A stretch of 64,000 nucleotides of DNA. Source: Streptantibioticus_C sp963761325. GTDB lineage: Bacteria > Actinomycetota > Actinomycetes > Streptomycetales > Streptomycetaceae. How positions within the stretch are numbered: the stretch's first letter is position 1; each line of letters starts with the position of its first letter. Below, piece by piece: positions 1 to 13,100 of this stretch. The position numbers were made by a program, and so were the translations under genes. Under the pieces are notes generated by a model, which saw nothing but the letters and a program-made list of their open reading frames with translations, did no database searches and had not been told where the DNA came from. The stretch is taken from positions 1,302,001 through 1,366,000 of the forward strand of contig CAVXGZ010000002.1 of the NCBI GenBank assembly GCA_963761325.1. The letters run 5' to 3'.

Positions 1-1115
1 CGGCAAGAACGTGCTAATGATGCCGCGTCAGCTGGATGCGCGGGGCACGGTGGTGATCACGGGTGGCACGGGGACGTTGGGTGCGTTGCTGGCCCGGCAT
101 CTCGTGTCGGCTTATGGCGTAGAGCAGTTGGTGCTGCTGTCGCGCAGTGGTCCGGAGGCGCCGGGTGCCGTCGAACTGGTGGCGGAGCTGGCGGACCTGG
201 GTGCCGAGGCGCGAGTCGTGGCGTGTGACGTGGTGGACCGCGACGCTCTCGCGGCCGTGCTGGACGCCATTCCGGCCGAGCATCCGCTGACCGGTGTGGT
301 GCATGCCGCCGGGATCGTGGACGACGGCATCGTCGAGTCGCTGACCCCGGAGCGGATCGCCACCGTCCTCGCGCCGAAGGCGGACGCGGCGCTGCATCTG
401 CACGAATTGACGCAGCATCATGATCTGGCGTTGCTCGCGATGTACTCGTCGGCGTCGGCGACGTTCGGGACTCCCGGGCAGGCGAACTACGCGGCTGCCA
501 ACGCGGTGTTGGACGCGTTGGCGCAGCAGCGGCAGGCGAGCGGGCTGGCGGGCGTCTCCCTCGGGTGGGGCAGGTGGGAGCAGGCGAGTTCGCTGAGCGC
601 GGGCTTGGCGGACGCGGACCTGGCCCGGCTGGAGTCGACGGGTACCGCGATGTCCGCCGAGGACGGGTTGGCGTTGTTCGACGCGGCGGTGCGGACCGGG
701 TTGGCGCATGTGGTGCCGATGCGGTTGGACGTGGCGCGGTTGCGGGCGCGGATCGGGCAGGATCCGGTGCCGGCGTTGCTACGCGGGTTGGTGCGTTCCG
801 GGGCGCGGCGTGCGGCCGGTGCGGCGGGGGCGGGCGGTGCGGCCTCGTTGGCCGAGCGGCTGGCGGTGCTTTCGCCGTCGGAGCAGGACCGACTGCTGAC
901 CGGTGTCGTGGTGGCCGAGGTGGCGGCGGTGCTGGGGCACGCGTCGGCCGAGACCGTCGAGCCGGGTCGGGCGTTCAAGGATCTCGGGTTCGACTCGCTG
1001 ACCGCCGTGGAACTGCGGAACCGGATGAACACGGCGACCGGCCTTCGGCTCCCGGCCACGTTGGTCTTCGACTATCCGAGTCCGCGGGCGCTGGTGGAGC
1101 GGCTGCTGACGGACC
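1..1115 (+). other. PKS module m0 (partial): ER tail, B-type KR, ACP
   Basis: The last residues of an ER are at 2-25. KR catalytic half about 44-760: NADPH motif GGTGTLG near 62-82, VDDG (LDD-type, B fingerprint, D-hydroxyl) near 317-328, SSAS and catalytic Tyr in GQANYAAAN (Tyr codon 488-490). ACP about 890-1110 with the phosphopantetheine Ser in LGFDSL (codon 995-997). Presence of an ER implies a fully reducing DH-ER-KR module whose KS, AT, DH and most of the ER lie left of the window, so its extender unit cannot be called. Confidence 0.9.
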
Positions 1116-4100
1116 TGGTGGGTGTCGAGGTCGCGGGTGTGGTGCCCGTGCGCGCGTTGCCGCCGGTGGCGGACGATCCGGTGGTGATCGTCGGGATGGG
1201 GTGCCGGTTCCCGGGCGGGGTGGCCTCGCCGGAGGATCTGTGGCGGTTGGTGGTCGACGGCGTGGACGCGATCGGGGAGTTCCCGGCGGACCGCGGCTGG
1301 GATCTCGCGGCGTTGTTCGACTCCGATTCGGAGCGGCCGGGTACGTCGGCCACTCGGGTGGGTGGGTTCGTCTATGACGCGGATGAGTTTGACGCGTCGT
1401 TGTTCGGGATCTCGCCGCGTGAGGCTTTGGCTATGGATCCGCAGCAGCGGCTCCTCCTGGAGAGCGCGTGGGAGGCGTTGGAACGGGCGGGTATCGCGCC
1501 GCTGTCGTTGCGCGGTGAGCAGGTCGGCGTCTTCATGGGCATGGCCAGTTCGCTGTACGGGCTCGGCGGCGGACCGCTCCCGCAGGAAGTGGAGGGGCTC
1601 TCCCTCACCGGCACCTCGACGAGCGTCGCGTCCGGGCGCATCTCCTACACCTTCGGCCTTGAGGGTCCGGCGGTGACGGTGGACACCGCGTGCTCGTCCT
1701 CTCTCGTGGCGTTGCACCTGGCGGCGCAGTCGTTGCGTAGCGGTGAGTGCGACATGGCGTTGGTGGGTGGTGCGACGGTGATCGCGACGCCGGGGATCTT
1801 CACGGAGTTCAGCCGGCAGAAGGGTGTGGCGGTCGACGGTCGGTGCAAGTCGTTCTCGGCGTCGGCGGACGGTACGGGTTGGGCCGAGGGCGCCGGCGTG
1901 CTGGTTGTCGAGCGGTTGTCGCACGCGAGGCTGCATGGGCATGAGGTGCTGGCGGTCGTGCGGGGTTCGGCGGTGAACCAGGACGGTGCGTCGAACGGGT
2001 TGACCGCGCCGAACGGGCCTTCGCAGCAGCGGGTGATCCGGCAGGCGTTGGCCAGCGCTGGACTCTCCGCATCCGAGGTCGATGCCGTGGAGGCGCACGG
2101 CACCGGCACCGCGCTGGGCGACCCGATCGAGGCCCAGGCCCTACTGGCCACCTACGGACAGGACCGCCCGGCGGATCGGCCGCTGTGGCTGGGGTCCGTC
2201 AAGTCGAACATCGGGCACGCGCAGCCGGCCGCGGGCGTGGCGAGCGTCATCAAGACGGTGATGGCGTTGCGGCACGGTGTGCTGCCGCAGACGCTGCATG
2301 CCGGGGAGCCGTCGCCGCACATCGACTGGTCGTCCGGTGCGGTGGAACTGCTGACGGAGAACCGGCCGTGGCCGGAGACCGGTGCGCCGCGCCGGGCCGG
2401 TGTGTCGTCGTTCGGGGTGAGCGGCACGAACGTGCACACCATCCTGGAGCAGGCCGCGCCCGCGCCGACCCCGGAACCGACCGCGAGCGTGGAGACGGCG
2501 CCGGCGGTCCTCCCCTGGGTGATCTCCGCCAAGACCGCGGGCGCGCTCCGAGCGCAGGCGGCCCGCCTGTCGGCGTTCGTCGGCGACGCGGCGGACCTTG
2601 ACTCCGTGGACGTCGGCACGTCGTTGGTCACCGGGCGAACGCCCCTGGAACACCGGGCAGTCGTGCTCGCCGGCGACCGGGACGCGTTCCTGGCCGGGCT
2701 GGCTGACCTCGCGGACGGACGGCAGAGCGCCCGTGCGGTGAGCGGGATCGCCGGACGCGGCCGACTGGCGTTCCTCTTCACCGGCCAGGGTGCGCAGCGA
2801 GCGGGGATGGGACGTGAACTGCACGCCGCCTTCCCGGTGTTCGCGGATGCGCTGGACGCGGTCTGCCAGCGGATGGACGTCGAGTTGGGCCGTTCGCTGC
2901 GTGAGGTGATGTTCGACGGCGGTGAGTTGCTGGACCGGACGGTCTACACGCAGGCGGCGTTGTTCGCGCTTGAGGTAGCGCTGTTCCGGTTGCTGGAGTC
3001 GTGGGGCATGCGTCCCGACTTCCTGCTGGGGCATTCCATCGGCGAGTTGGCCGCCGCTCATGTCGCGGGCGTGCTGTCGCTGGATGACGCGTGCACTCTG
3101 GTGGCGGCTCGTGGTCGGTTGATGCAGGCGCTGCCGGCAGATGGCGCGATGCTGGCGGTGGAGGCCGAAGAGTCGGAGATCGCGGCGGAACTCGCGGGCC
3201 GTGAGGCGTCGGTGAGCGTCGCGGCGGTCAACGGGCCGACCTCCGTGGTCGTTTCGGGCGACGAGGACGTGGTCGCGGAGCTGGAAGCCGCGTGGCGCAC
3301 AGGCGGTCGCCGGGTCAAGCGGCTGACCGTCTCGCACGCCTTCCACTCGCCGCGCATGGAGGCGATGCTCGACGAGTTCGCCGCCGTCGCCGCTCAACTG
3401 GACTTCCGGGCACCGCGATTGCCGATCGTCTCCAACGTGTCGGGGCGGCTCGTCGATCCCGAGCGGATCCGCACGCCGGAGTACTGGGTGCGGCACGTGC
3501 GCGAGGCCGTGCGGTTCGCCGACGGGGTGGCCACGCTGCGGGCCGAGGGGGTGACCCGGTTCGTGGAGCTGGGCCCGGATGGCGTACTGGCCGCCATGGC
3601 CCGGCAGTGTGCCGATGCCCTGGCGGACGACCTGGACGACGCCGATCCGACCGTGGCGCTCGCCGTGCTGCGGGCGGACCGGGACGAGCCGGCGACGCTG
3701 CTGACCGCGCTGGCCACCGCCTACGCGCACGGCGTCGAGGTGGACTGGCCCGCGATGTTCGCGCGGTGGGGCGGACGCCGGGTTGAGCTGCCGACGTACG
3801 CGTTCCAGCGGGAGCGCTACTGGCTGACCGTGGGCCGGCCCGAGGCGGGGTCCGCGGATCCCGACGAGGCCAGGTTCTGGTCGGCGGTGGAGAAGGAGGA
3901 CATGGCCGAGCTGGCCGGGACACTGGCGCTGGAACCGGGCGACGGGCTCAGTTCCGTGCTGCCGGCGCTGTCCGCCTGGCGTCGGCGCCGGCAGTCGCAC
4001 GCGGCCGTCAACGCCTGGCGCCACCAGGTGTTCTGGCGGCCGCTGGCCGAGGCGTCGGGGACGCTCGACGGCCGGTGGCTGCTGGTCGCGCCCGACGGGC

Positions 4101-7100
4101 GATCCGACGACGAGGTGGCGCGCGCCCTGCGGGACGGGGGCGCCGAGGTCGTCGAGTTCGCGCTGCAGGCCGGCGAGGAGCGGGCGTGGCTGGCCGAACG
4201 GCTGGGCGCCGTCGGCGAGTTGTCCGGGATCGTGCTGCTCGCGATTGCGGATGGCACGCGGTGGGCGGCGGCTCTGCTGCCCGCGCTGGACGAGGCGGAC
4301 GTCGAGGCGCCGGTGTGGTGCCTGACCCGGGGCGCGGTGTCCGTGGGCCGTTCCGACCGGTTGACGGATCCGGCGCAGGCGCAGGTGTGGGGGCTCGGCC
4401 GGGTGGCCGGGCTCGAACTGCCCCGCCGCTGGGGCGGGTTGGTGGACCTGCCCGAGGTGCTGGACGAGCGGGCCGGCGCGCGGCTGGTCGCCGTGCTGGC
4501 CGGCGTCGCGGCCGAGGACCAGGTGGCCGTACGCGGCTCGGGTGTCTTCGGACGACGGCTGCGGGCGGCGGCGCCCGCGGCATCCGCCGCTCCCGCCTGG
4601 GTGCCGGCGGGCACGGTGGTGATCACCGGCGGCACCGGCGCGCTGGGTTCGCAGGTGGCCAGGTGGCTCGCGGACCGGGGCGCCCGGCGGCTGCTGCTGC
4701 TCAGCCGCGGCGGTCCCGACGCACCCGGCGCGGCCGGACTCGTCGCGGAACTGGCCGAGTCGGGCACCGAGGCGACCGTCGTCGCCTGCGACGTCGCCGA
4801 CCGCGCGGCGCTGGCCGCCGTACTGGCCGGGCATCCGGTCACGGCGGTCGTGCACACCGCGGGAACGGACCGCGGGGCGCGGCTGGGCGACCTCGACCAC
4901 GCCGAACTCGCCGACGTGCTGCGCGCCAAGGTGACCGGCGCGATCAACCTGGACGAGCTGCTGGCGGACGCCCCGCTGGAGCGGTTCGTGATGTTCTCCT
5001 CGATCGCCGGCACCTGGGGCAGCGCCGGGCAGGCCGCGTACGCGGCGGCCAACGCGCACCTGGACGCGCTCGCCGAGCACCGGCGGGCCCGCGGCCTGCC
5101 GGCGACCTCGGTGGCGTGGGGCCCGTGGGCCGGCGCCGGAATGGCGGCGGACGGGGACACCGACGCGTACCTGAGCCGCCGCGGCCTGCGCGCCCTGGCG
5201 CCGGAGCTCGCGCTCACCGCGCTCGGCCAGGCCCTCGACACCGGTGAGACCGCGGTGACGGTGGTCGACGTGGACTGGGCGCGGTTCGCCGCCGCGTTCA
5301 CCGCGACCAGGCCCAGCGCGCTCCTCGCCGAACTGCCCGCCGTCCAGGCCGCGTTGCGGGACGCCGCCGTCGGCGCCGGGAGCGCGGACGCCGCGTCGCG
5401 GTGGGCCGAGCGGCTGGCCGGGCTGCCCGAGGGCGAGCGGCTGCGGACGCTCCTGGACACGGTGCGCGCCCAGGTCGCCGCGGTGCTCGGCCATACGGAC
5501 CAGGCGGCGGTCGAGACCACCCGGCCGTTCAGCGACCTCGGCTTCGACTCGCTCACCGCCGTCGAGTTGCGCACCAGGCTCGCCGAGGCGACCGGTCTGC
5601 GGTTGCCGTCGAGCCTGGTGTTCGACTACCCGACGGCCAACGCGCTCAGCCGCCACCTGCTGGAACTGCTGGTCGGGGCGCCGGCGGCGCACCGCGGCGG
5701 ACCGGTGACGGCGGCGGTCTCGGACGATCCCGTGGTGATCGTCGGGATGAGCTGCCGCTTCCCCGGCGGGGTGTCCTCGCCGGAGGGCCTGTGGGAACTG
5801 GTCGCGTCCGGCGGCGACGGGATCTCCGGCTTCCCCGCCGACCGCGGCTGGGACCTGTCCCGGCCCGAGGTGTCATACGCGCAGGCCGGCGGCTTCGTGC
5901 ACGGCGCGACGGACTTCGACGCCGAACTGTTCGGGATCTCGCCCCGCGAGGCGCTGGGCATGGACCCGCAGCAGCGGTTGCTGCTCGAAGCGTCGTGGGA
6001 GCTGCTGGAGCGGGCCGGGATGAGCCCGTGGTCGCTGCGCGGCAGCGCGACCGGCGTGTTCGTCGGCGCGTCCAACTCCGGCTACGGCGCGGGCGTCCAG
6101 TCGCTCGACGAGGTGGCGGGACACCTGCTGACCGGCACGGCCAACAGCGTCCTGTCCGGCCGCATCGCCTACACGCTGGGTCTCGAGGGCCCGGCGGTGA
6201 CGGTCGACACCGCCTGCTCCTCGTCGCTGGTCGCGCTGCACTGGGCCGCCCGGGCGCTGCGCGCGGGCGAGTGCGACATGGCGCTGGTCGGCGGCGTCGC
6301 GGTCATCCCGTCGCCGGCCGTGTTCGACGAGTTCAGCCGGCAGGGCGGGCTGTCGTCCGACGGGCGGTGCAAGCCGTTCGCCGCGGCGGCCGACGGCACC
6401 GGCTGGTCCGAGGGCGTCGGCATGCTGCTGGTGGAACGCCTCTCCGACGCGCGGCGCAACGGCCACCGGGTGCTCGCGGTCGTGCGCGGCTCCGCGGTGA
6501 ACCAGGACGGCGCCTCCAACGGGCTCACCGCGCCCAACGGCCCCTCGCAGCAGCGGGTGATCCGCCAGGCGCTGGCCGACGCGGGGCTGTCCACCGCCGA
6601 CGTCGACGTGGTGGAGGGCCACGGCACCGGCACCGTGCTGGGCGACCCGATCGAGGCGCAGGCGCTGCTGGCCACCTACGGCAGCGAGCGTCCCGAGGAC
6701 CGGCCCGTGTGGCTCGGCTCCGTCAAGTCCAACCTCGGCCACACCCAGGCCGCGTCCGGCCTCGCCGGGGTCATCAAGATGGTCATGGCCATGCGGCACG
6801 GCGTGCTGCCCAGGACCCTGCACGTGGACCAGCCCTCGCCGCACGTCGACTGGTCGGCCGGCGCGGTCTCGCTGCTGACCGAGAGCGTGGACTGGCCGGA
6901 GACCGGACGCCCGCGCCGCGCCGGCGTGTCCTCCTTCGGCGTGAGCGGCACCAACGCGCACGTCCTCATCGAGGCGGCGCCGGCCGCCGACGAGACCGCC
7001 CCTCCGGCCGCCGCCGGCGCGCTTCCGGTGGTTCCCTGGGCGATCTCGGCCCGCGGCGAGGAGGCGTTGCGCGCCCAGGCCGAACGGCTGCTCGCCCTCA

Positions 7101-10100
7101 CCGGCGGCCCGGCGGCCCCGGCACGCGACGACATCGGCTGGTCGCTGGCCACCACACGGGCCGGCCTGGAGGACCGCGCGGTCCTGCTCGGGCGCGACGA
7201 GGCCGAGTTGGCCTCCGCGCTCTCCGCCGTGGCCGACGGACGTCAGGCGCCCGGCGTCACCCGAGGCACCGCCCACGAGGGACGCCTCGCGTTCCTCTTC
7301 ACCGGCCAGGGCGCCCAGCGCGTCGGGATGGGCCGCGAACTTCACGCCGCCTTCCCGGTGTTCGCCGACACCTTCGACGCCGTGTGCGCCCGCATGGACC
7401 TTGAGCTGGACCGTCCGCTGCGTGAAGTGATGTTCGGCGAGGCCGAGTTGCTGGACCGGACGGCGTACACCCAGGCGGCGCTGTTCGCGCTGGAGGTGTC
7501 GCTGTTCCGGCTGTGGGAGTCGTGGGGCGTTCGCCCGGACTTCCTCCTCGGCCATTCCATCGGTGAGTTGGCCGCCGCGCATGTGGCGGGTGTGCTGTCG
7601 CTGGACGACGCGTGCGTGTTGGTGGCGGCGCGCGGCCGGTTGATGCAGGCGTTGCCGTCGGGTGGCGCGATGCTGGCGGTCGAGGCTGAGGAGTCGGAGG
7701 TCGCGGCCGAACTCACCGGCCGTGAGGCGTCGGTGAGCGTCGCGGCGGTCAACGGGCCTACCTCGGTGGTCGTTTCGGGTGACGCCGACGTGGTCGCCGA
7801 GTTCGAGGCGGCGTGGCGGGACGCCGGCCGGCGGGTCAAGCGGCTCGCGGTCTCGCACGCGTTCCACTCGCCGCGTATGGACGCCATGCTCGACGAGTTC
7901 GCCGCCGTGGTCGGTGAGTTGGCGTTCGCACCGCTGCGGCTGCCGATCGTCTCCAACGTGACCGGGCGGCTGGTCGACGCCGAGCAGATCCGCACGCCGG
8001 AGTACTGGGTGCGGCACGTGCGCGAGGCGGTGCGGTTCGCCGACGGCGTCGCCACCCTGCACGCGGAGGGGGTCACCCGGTTCGTGGAGCTGGGCCCCGA
8101 CGGGGTGCTGACCGCCATGGCCCAGCAGTGTGTGCCCGGCGGCGTCCTCGCGGTCCCGGCGCTGCGCGGCGACCGCCCGGAGCCGGAGGCGGTCCTCACG
8201 GCGCTGGCCCGCGGCTACGTCCACGGGATCGACGTCGACTGGTCGGCGGTGCTCGGCGGCGGACGCCGGGTGGACCTGCCCACCTACCCCTTCCAGCGCA
8301 AGCGCTACTGGCTGGCCCCGGCCGGGCAGGAGAGCCGGGTCGCGGTGGAGAGCTGGCGGTACGGAGTCGGCTGGCAGCCGCTCACCCTGCCGGCCGACGC
8401 CGCGCTCTCCGGCACCTGGCTGCTGCTGGCGCCCGAGGAGCCGGCCGATGAGCAGTTCGCCTCGGCGCTGCGGTCGGCGGGCGCACGGGTGGACGTGCTC
8501 GCGGTCGCGGACCTCGACCGGGCGGCGCTGGCCGACCGGCTGCGCGAGTGCGGTGAACCGGCCGGCGTCGTGCTGCTGTCGACCGGCCCCCAGACCTCCG
8601 GCCGCAGCGGTCTGTCCCGCGCGGTCACCGCGCTGCAGGCGCTGGCCGACGCGGAGTTCGACGCCCCGGTGTGGTGTGTGACCCGCGGCGCGGTGGCGGC
8701 GCACGGCGCGGACCGGCCGGCCGATCCTGGTCAGGCGGCGATGTGGGGCCTGGGCCGGGTCGCGGCACTCGAACTCCCGGCGCGCTGGGGCGGGTTGGTC
8801 GACCTCCCGGCCCAGCTGGACGAGCGTGCCGGACGCCGGCTCGCCGCGGTGCTGGCCGGCGGTTCCGGCGAGGACCAGGTGGCGGTCCGGGACGTGGGCG
8901 CGTTCGGCCGCCGGCTGCGGCCCGCACCGCCGGCCGCCGACGCGGGCGACCGGCAATGGGACGTGGCCGGGACGATCCTGGTCACCGGCGGCACGGGCGC
9001 CATCGGCTCGCAGGTCGCCCGCTGGCTGGCCGGACGCGGCGCGCGGCGCCTGGTGCTGGCCGGCCGCCGCGGTCCCGACGCGCCCGGTGCGGCCGAACTC
9101 GTCGCGGAACTTGCCGCGTCGGGCACCGAGGCGACCGTGGTGGCGTGCGACGTCGCCGACCGGGACGCGCTGGCCCGACTGCTGGAACGGCATCCGGTGA
9201 CGGGCGTCGTGCACGCCGCGGGCGTCATCGAGGACGGCGTGCTCGACGCGATGACGCCCGAGCGGATGGACGCCGTGTGGCGGTCCAAGGTCGTGGCGGC
9301 CACCCATCTGGACGAGCTGACCCGGGAGGCGGACCTGTCGCTCTTCCTCGTCTTCTCGTCGCTGGCCGGCACGCTGGGCAGCCCGGGACAGGGCAACTAC
9401 GCGGCGGCCAACGCCTACTTGGACGCGCTCGTCGAACAGCGCCGGTCGCGCGGCCAGGCCGGCACCTCGATCGCCTGGGGCGTCTGGGCGCGGTCCGGGA
9501 TGGCCGCGGACGGCCTGGTCGCCGCGCGCATGCGGCGGGCCGGTGTGCTGGCCATGGCACCGGACCTGGCGCTCACCGCCCTGGCCCAGGCCCTGGACGG
9601 CGCCGACGGCTGCGTCATGGTCGCCGACATGGACTGGCCGCGGTTCGCCGCCGGGTTCACCGCGACCCGGCCGAGCGCGCTGCTGCGCGAACTGCCCGGC
9701 GCCGGGGAGGACGTCGGCGACGCCGGGCAGGCCGGCGCCGACCGGTCGGCGCAGCTGCGGCGCCGGCTCGCCGGGGCCACCGCGTCCGAGGCCGAGCGGG
9801 TGCTGCGCGAACTGGTCTGCGGCCAGGCCGCGTTGGTGCTCGGCCACGACTCGTCCCGGGTGATCGACCCGGACCGGGCCTTCCGCGACCTGGGCTTCGA
9901 CTCGCTGACGGCTCTGGAACTGCGTAACCTGCTGGGTACCGCGACCGGCCTGCCGCTCACCGCCGGCCTGGTCTTCGACTACCCGACGCCCGCCGCGCTC
10001 GCCGGCCACCTGCTGACCGCGCTGGGCAGCGCCGCCGACGACCCGCGCACGCCCGTCGCCACCGCCCCGGCGGCGCACGACGAACCCGTGGCGATCGTCG

Positions 10101-13100
10101 GCATGAGCTGCCGCTTCCCCGGCGGCGTCGATTCGCCCGAGGGCCTGTGGGACCTGGTGGTCTCCGGCACCGACGCGATCTCGGCCTTCCCCGCGGATCG
10201 CGGCTGGGCCCTGGAGACGCTCTTCAGCGCCGACGCCGAGCGCACCGGCACGACGTACGCCCGCGAGGGCGGATTCCTGCACGACGCGGGGGAGTTCGAC
10301 GCCGCGCTGTTCGGGATCTCGCCGCGTGAGGCGCTGGCGATGGACCCGCAGCAGCGGCTGCTGCTGGAGACGTCATGGGAGGCGTTCGAACGCGCCGGGA
10401 TCGATCCGCTGTCGTTGCGCGGCAGCGACACCGGGGTGTTCGCCGGAACGAACGGCCAGGACTACCTGGCCCTGATGCTCGAAGGAGAGCCGGAGCTCGA
10501 AGGGCACCTGGGCACCGGCAGCGCGGCCAGCGTGCTGTCCGGCCGCCTCGCCTACACCTTCGGCCTGGAAGGCCCGGCGGTCACCGTCGACACCGCCTGC
10601 TCATCGTCGCTCGTGGCGTTGCACCTCGCGGTGCAGGCGCTGCGCAACGGCGAGTGCTCGCTGGCGCTGGCCGGCGGCGCGACGGTGATGTCCACCCCGG
10701 GCGCGTTCATCGAGTTCAGCCGGCAGCGCGGGCTGGCCCAGGACGGCCGGTGCAAGGCGTTCTCAGCCAGGGCGGACGGCACCGGCTGGGGCGAGGGCGT
10801 CGGCGTGCTGCTCGTGGAGCGGCTGTCGGACGCCGTACGCAACGGGCACCAGGTCCTCGCGGTCGTGCGCGGCTCCGCGGTGAACCAGGACGGCGCCTCC
10901 AACGGGCTGACCGCGCCCAACGGCCCCTCGCAGCAGCGGGTCATCCGGCGGGCGCTCGCCACCGCCGGGCTGTCGGCCGCCGACGTGGACGCGGTCGAGG
11001 CGCACGGCACCGGCACCTCGCTCGGCGACCCGATCGAGGTCCAGGCGCTGATGGCCACCTACGGCCAGGACCGGCCCGCCGACCGGCCGTTGTGGCTCGG
11101 AGCGGTGAAGTCCAACATCGGCCACACCCAGGCGGCGGCCGGCGTGGCCGGCGTCATCAAGATGGTCATGGCCATGCGGCACGGCGTCCTGCCCAGGACG
11201 CTGCACGCCGACGAGCCCGCGCCGCACGTGGACTGGTCCACCGGCGCGATCGGGCTGCTCACCGAGAACCGGCCGTGGCGGACCGACGGGCAGCCGCGCC
11301 GGGCCGGCATCTCCTCGTTCGGAGTCAGCGGCACCAACGCGCACACCCTCATCGAGGAGTACCAGCCGCCCGCCGTCGCGGAAGCGGCGGCCGGGCCCTC
11401 CGAACCGGCCGCACCGGCGGGAGGCCCGCGCCCGTTCCTGCTGTCGGCCCACTCCGCCGACGCGCTCGACGCCCAGGCGAAGCGGCTGCTCGCCGCGCTG
11501 AACGCGCAGGACGCCCCCAGCGACGCCGACCTCGCGGTCGCGCTCGCCACCACCAGGGCCACCCTCGCCCAACGCGCCGTGGTACTGGCCGCGGACCGGA
11601 CCGGTCTGCTCGCCGGACTGGCCGCGCTGGCCGCCGGCGACCCGGCGCCGGACGTGCTCCGCGGCCGGCGCGGCCGCGGCGCGCTCGCGTTCCTTTTCAC
11701 CGGCCAAGGCGCCCAGCGGGCCGGGATGGGTCGCGAACTGCACGCGGCCTACCCGGTGTTCGCGGACGCGCTCGACGCGGTGTGCGCGCGGATGGACGGC
11801 GAGTTGGACCGTCCGCTGCGTGACGTGATGTTCGGCGACGGCGAGTCGTTGGACCGGACGGCTTACACACAGGCCGCGTTGTTCGGACTGGAGGTGGCGC
11901 TGTTCCGGCTGCTGGAGTCGTGGGGTGTCACCCCGGACTTCCTTCTCGGCCATTCCATCGGTGAGTTGGCCGCCGCGCATGTGGCGGGTGTGCTGTCGCT
12001 GGATGACGCGTGCACTTTGGTTGCGGCTCGTGGTCGGTTGATGCAGGCGCTGCCGACCGGTGGCGCGATGCTGGCGGTGGAGGCTGAGGAGTCGGAGATC
12101 GTCGCCGAACTCGTGGGCCGTGAGGCGTCGGTGAGCGTCGCGGCGGTCAACGGGCCGACCTCGGTGGTCGTTTCGGGCGACGAAGGCGTGGTCGCGGAGT
12201 TGGAGGCGGCCTGGCGTGACGCGGGCCGCCGGGTGAAGCGGCTGGCGGTGTCGCACGCGTTCCACTCGCCGCGGATGGAGGCGATGCTCGACGACTTCGC
12301 CGTCGTCGCGGGCGGGTTGACGTTCGACGAGCCGAGGCTGCGGATCGTCTCCGACCTGTCCGGGCGGCTGGTCGATCCGGACGAGATCCGCACGCCGGAG
12401 TACTGGGTGCGGCACGTGCGCGAGGCGGTGCGGTTCGCCGACGGCCTCGCCACCCTGCGCGACGAGGGCGTGACCACGTTCCTGGAGCTCGGCCCGGACG
12501 GTGTGCTGACCGCGATGGCCCAGCAGTCCGGTGCCGACGGGGAACACGCCGTCGCCGGGCTGCGCGCGGGCCGCGAGGAGGCCGGCACGCTGATGCGGGC
12601 GCTGTCCGAACTCCACGTGCGGGGCGTCCCGGTGGACTGGCGAGGCGTGCTCGGCGGCCCGGTCCGGGTGCCGGTGGCGCTGCCCACCTACGCCTTCGAC
12701 CGGGTGCGGTTCTGGCCGAAGTCCGGCGCCGGACGCCGGAGCGGTTCCGGGCCCGACACCTGGCGCTACCGGGTGTCCTGGCAGCCGGTGTCCGGGACGG
12801 CGGGCACCCTCGGCGGCCGCTGGCTCGCCGTCGTGCCGGACGACCCGGCGGCGCGCGAGGCGGTCGACGCGGTGCTCCGGGTGCTGGACGCGCACGGCGT
12901 GACAGCGGTCGAGGTGCCGTTCCACGCCGCCGGCGGGCAGCCGCTCGCCGGGCGGCTCGCCGAGGCCGGTCCGGTGGACGGGGTGGTCTCGCTCCTCGCG
13001 CTGGACGAGCGGCCCGAGACCGGCCACCCCGAGCTGACCGCCGGGCTCGCCTCGACCGTCGCCCTGGTACGGGCGCTGGCCGACGCCGGGGTGGAGGCGC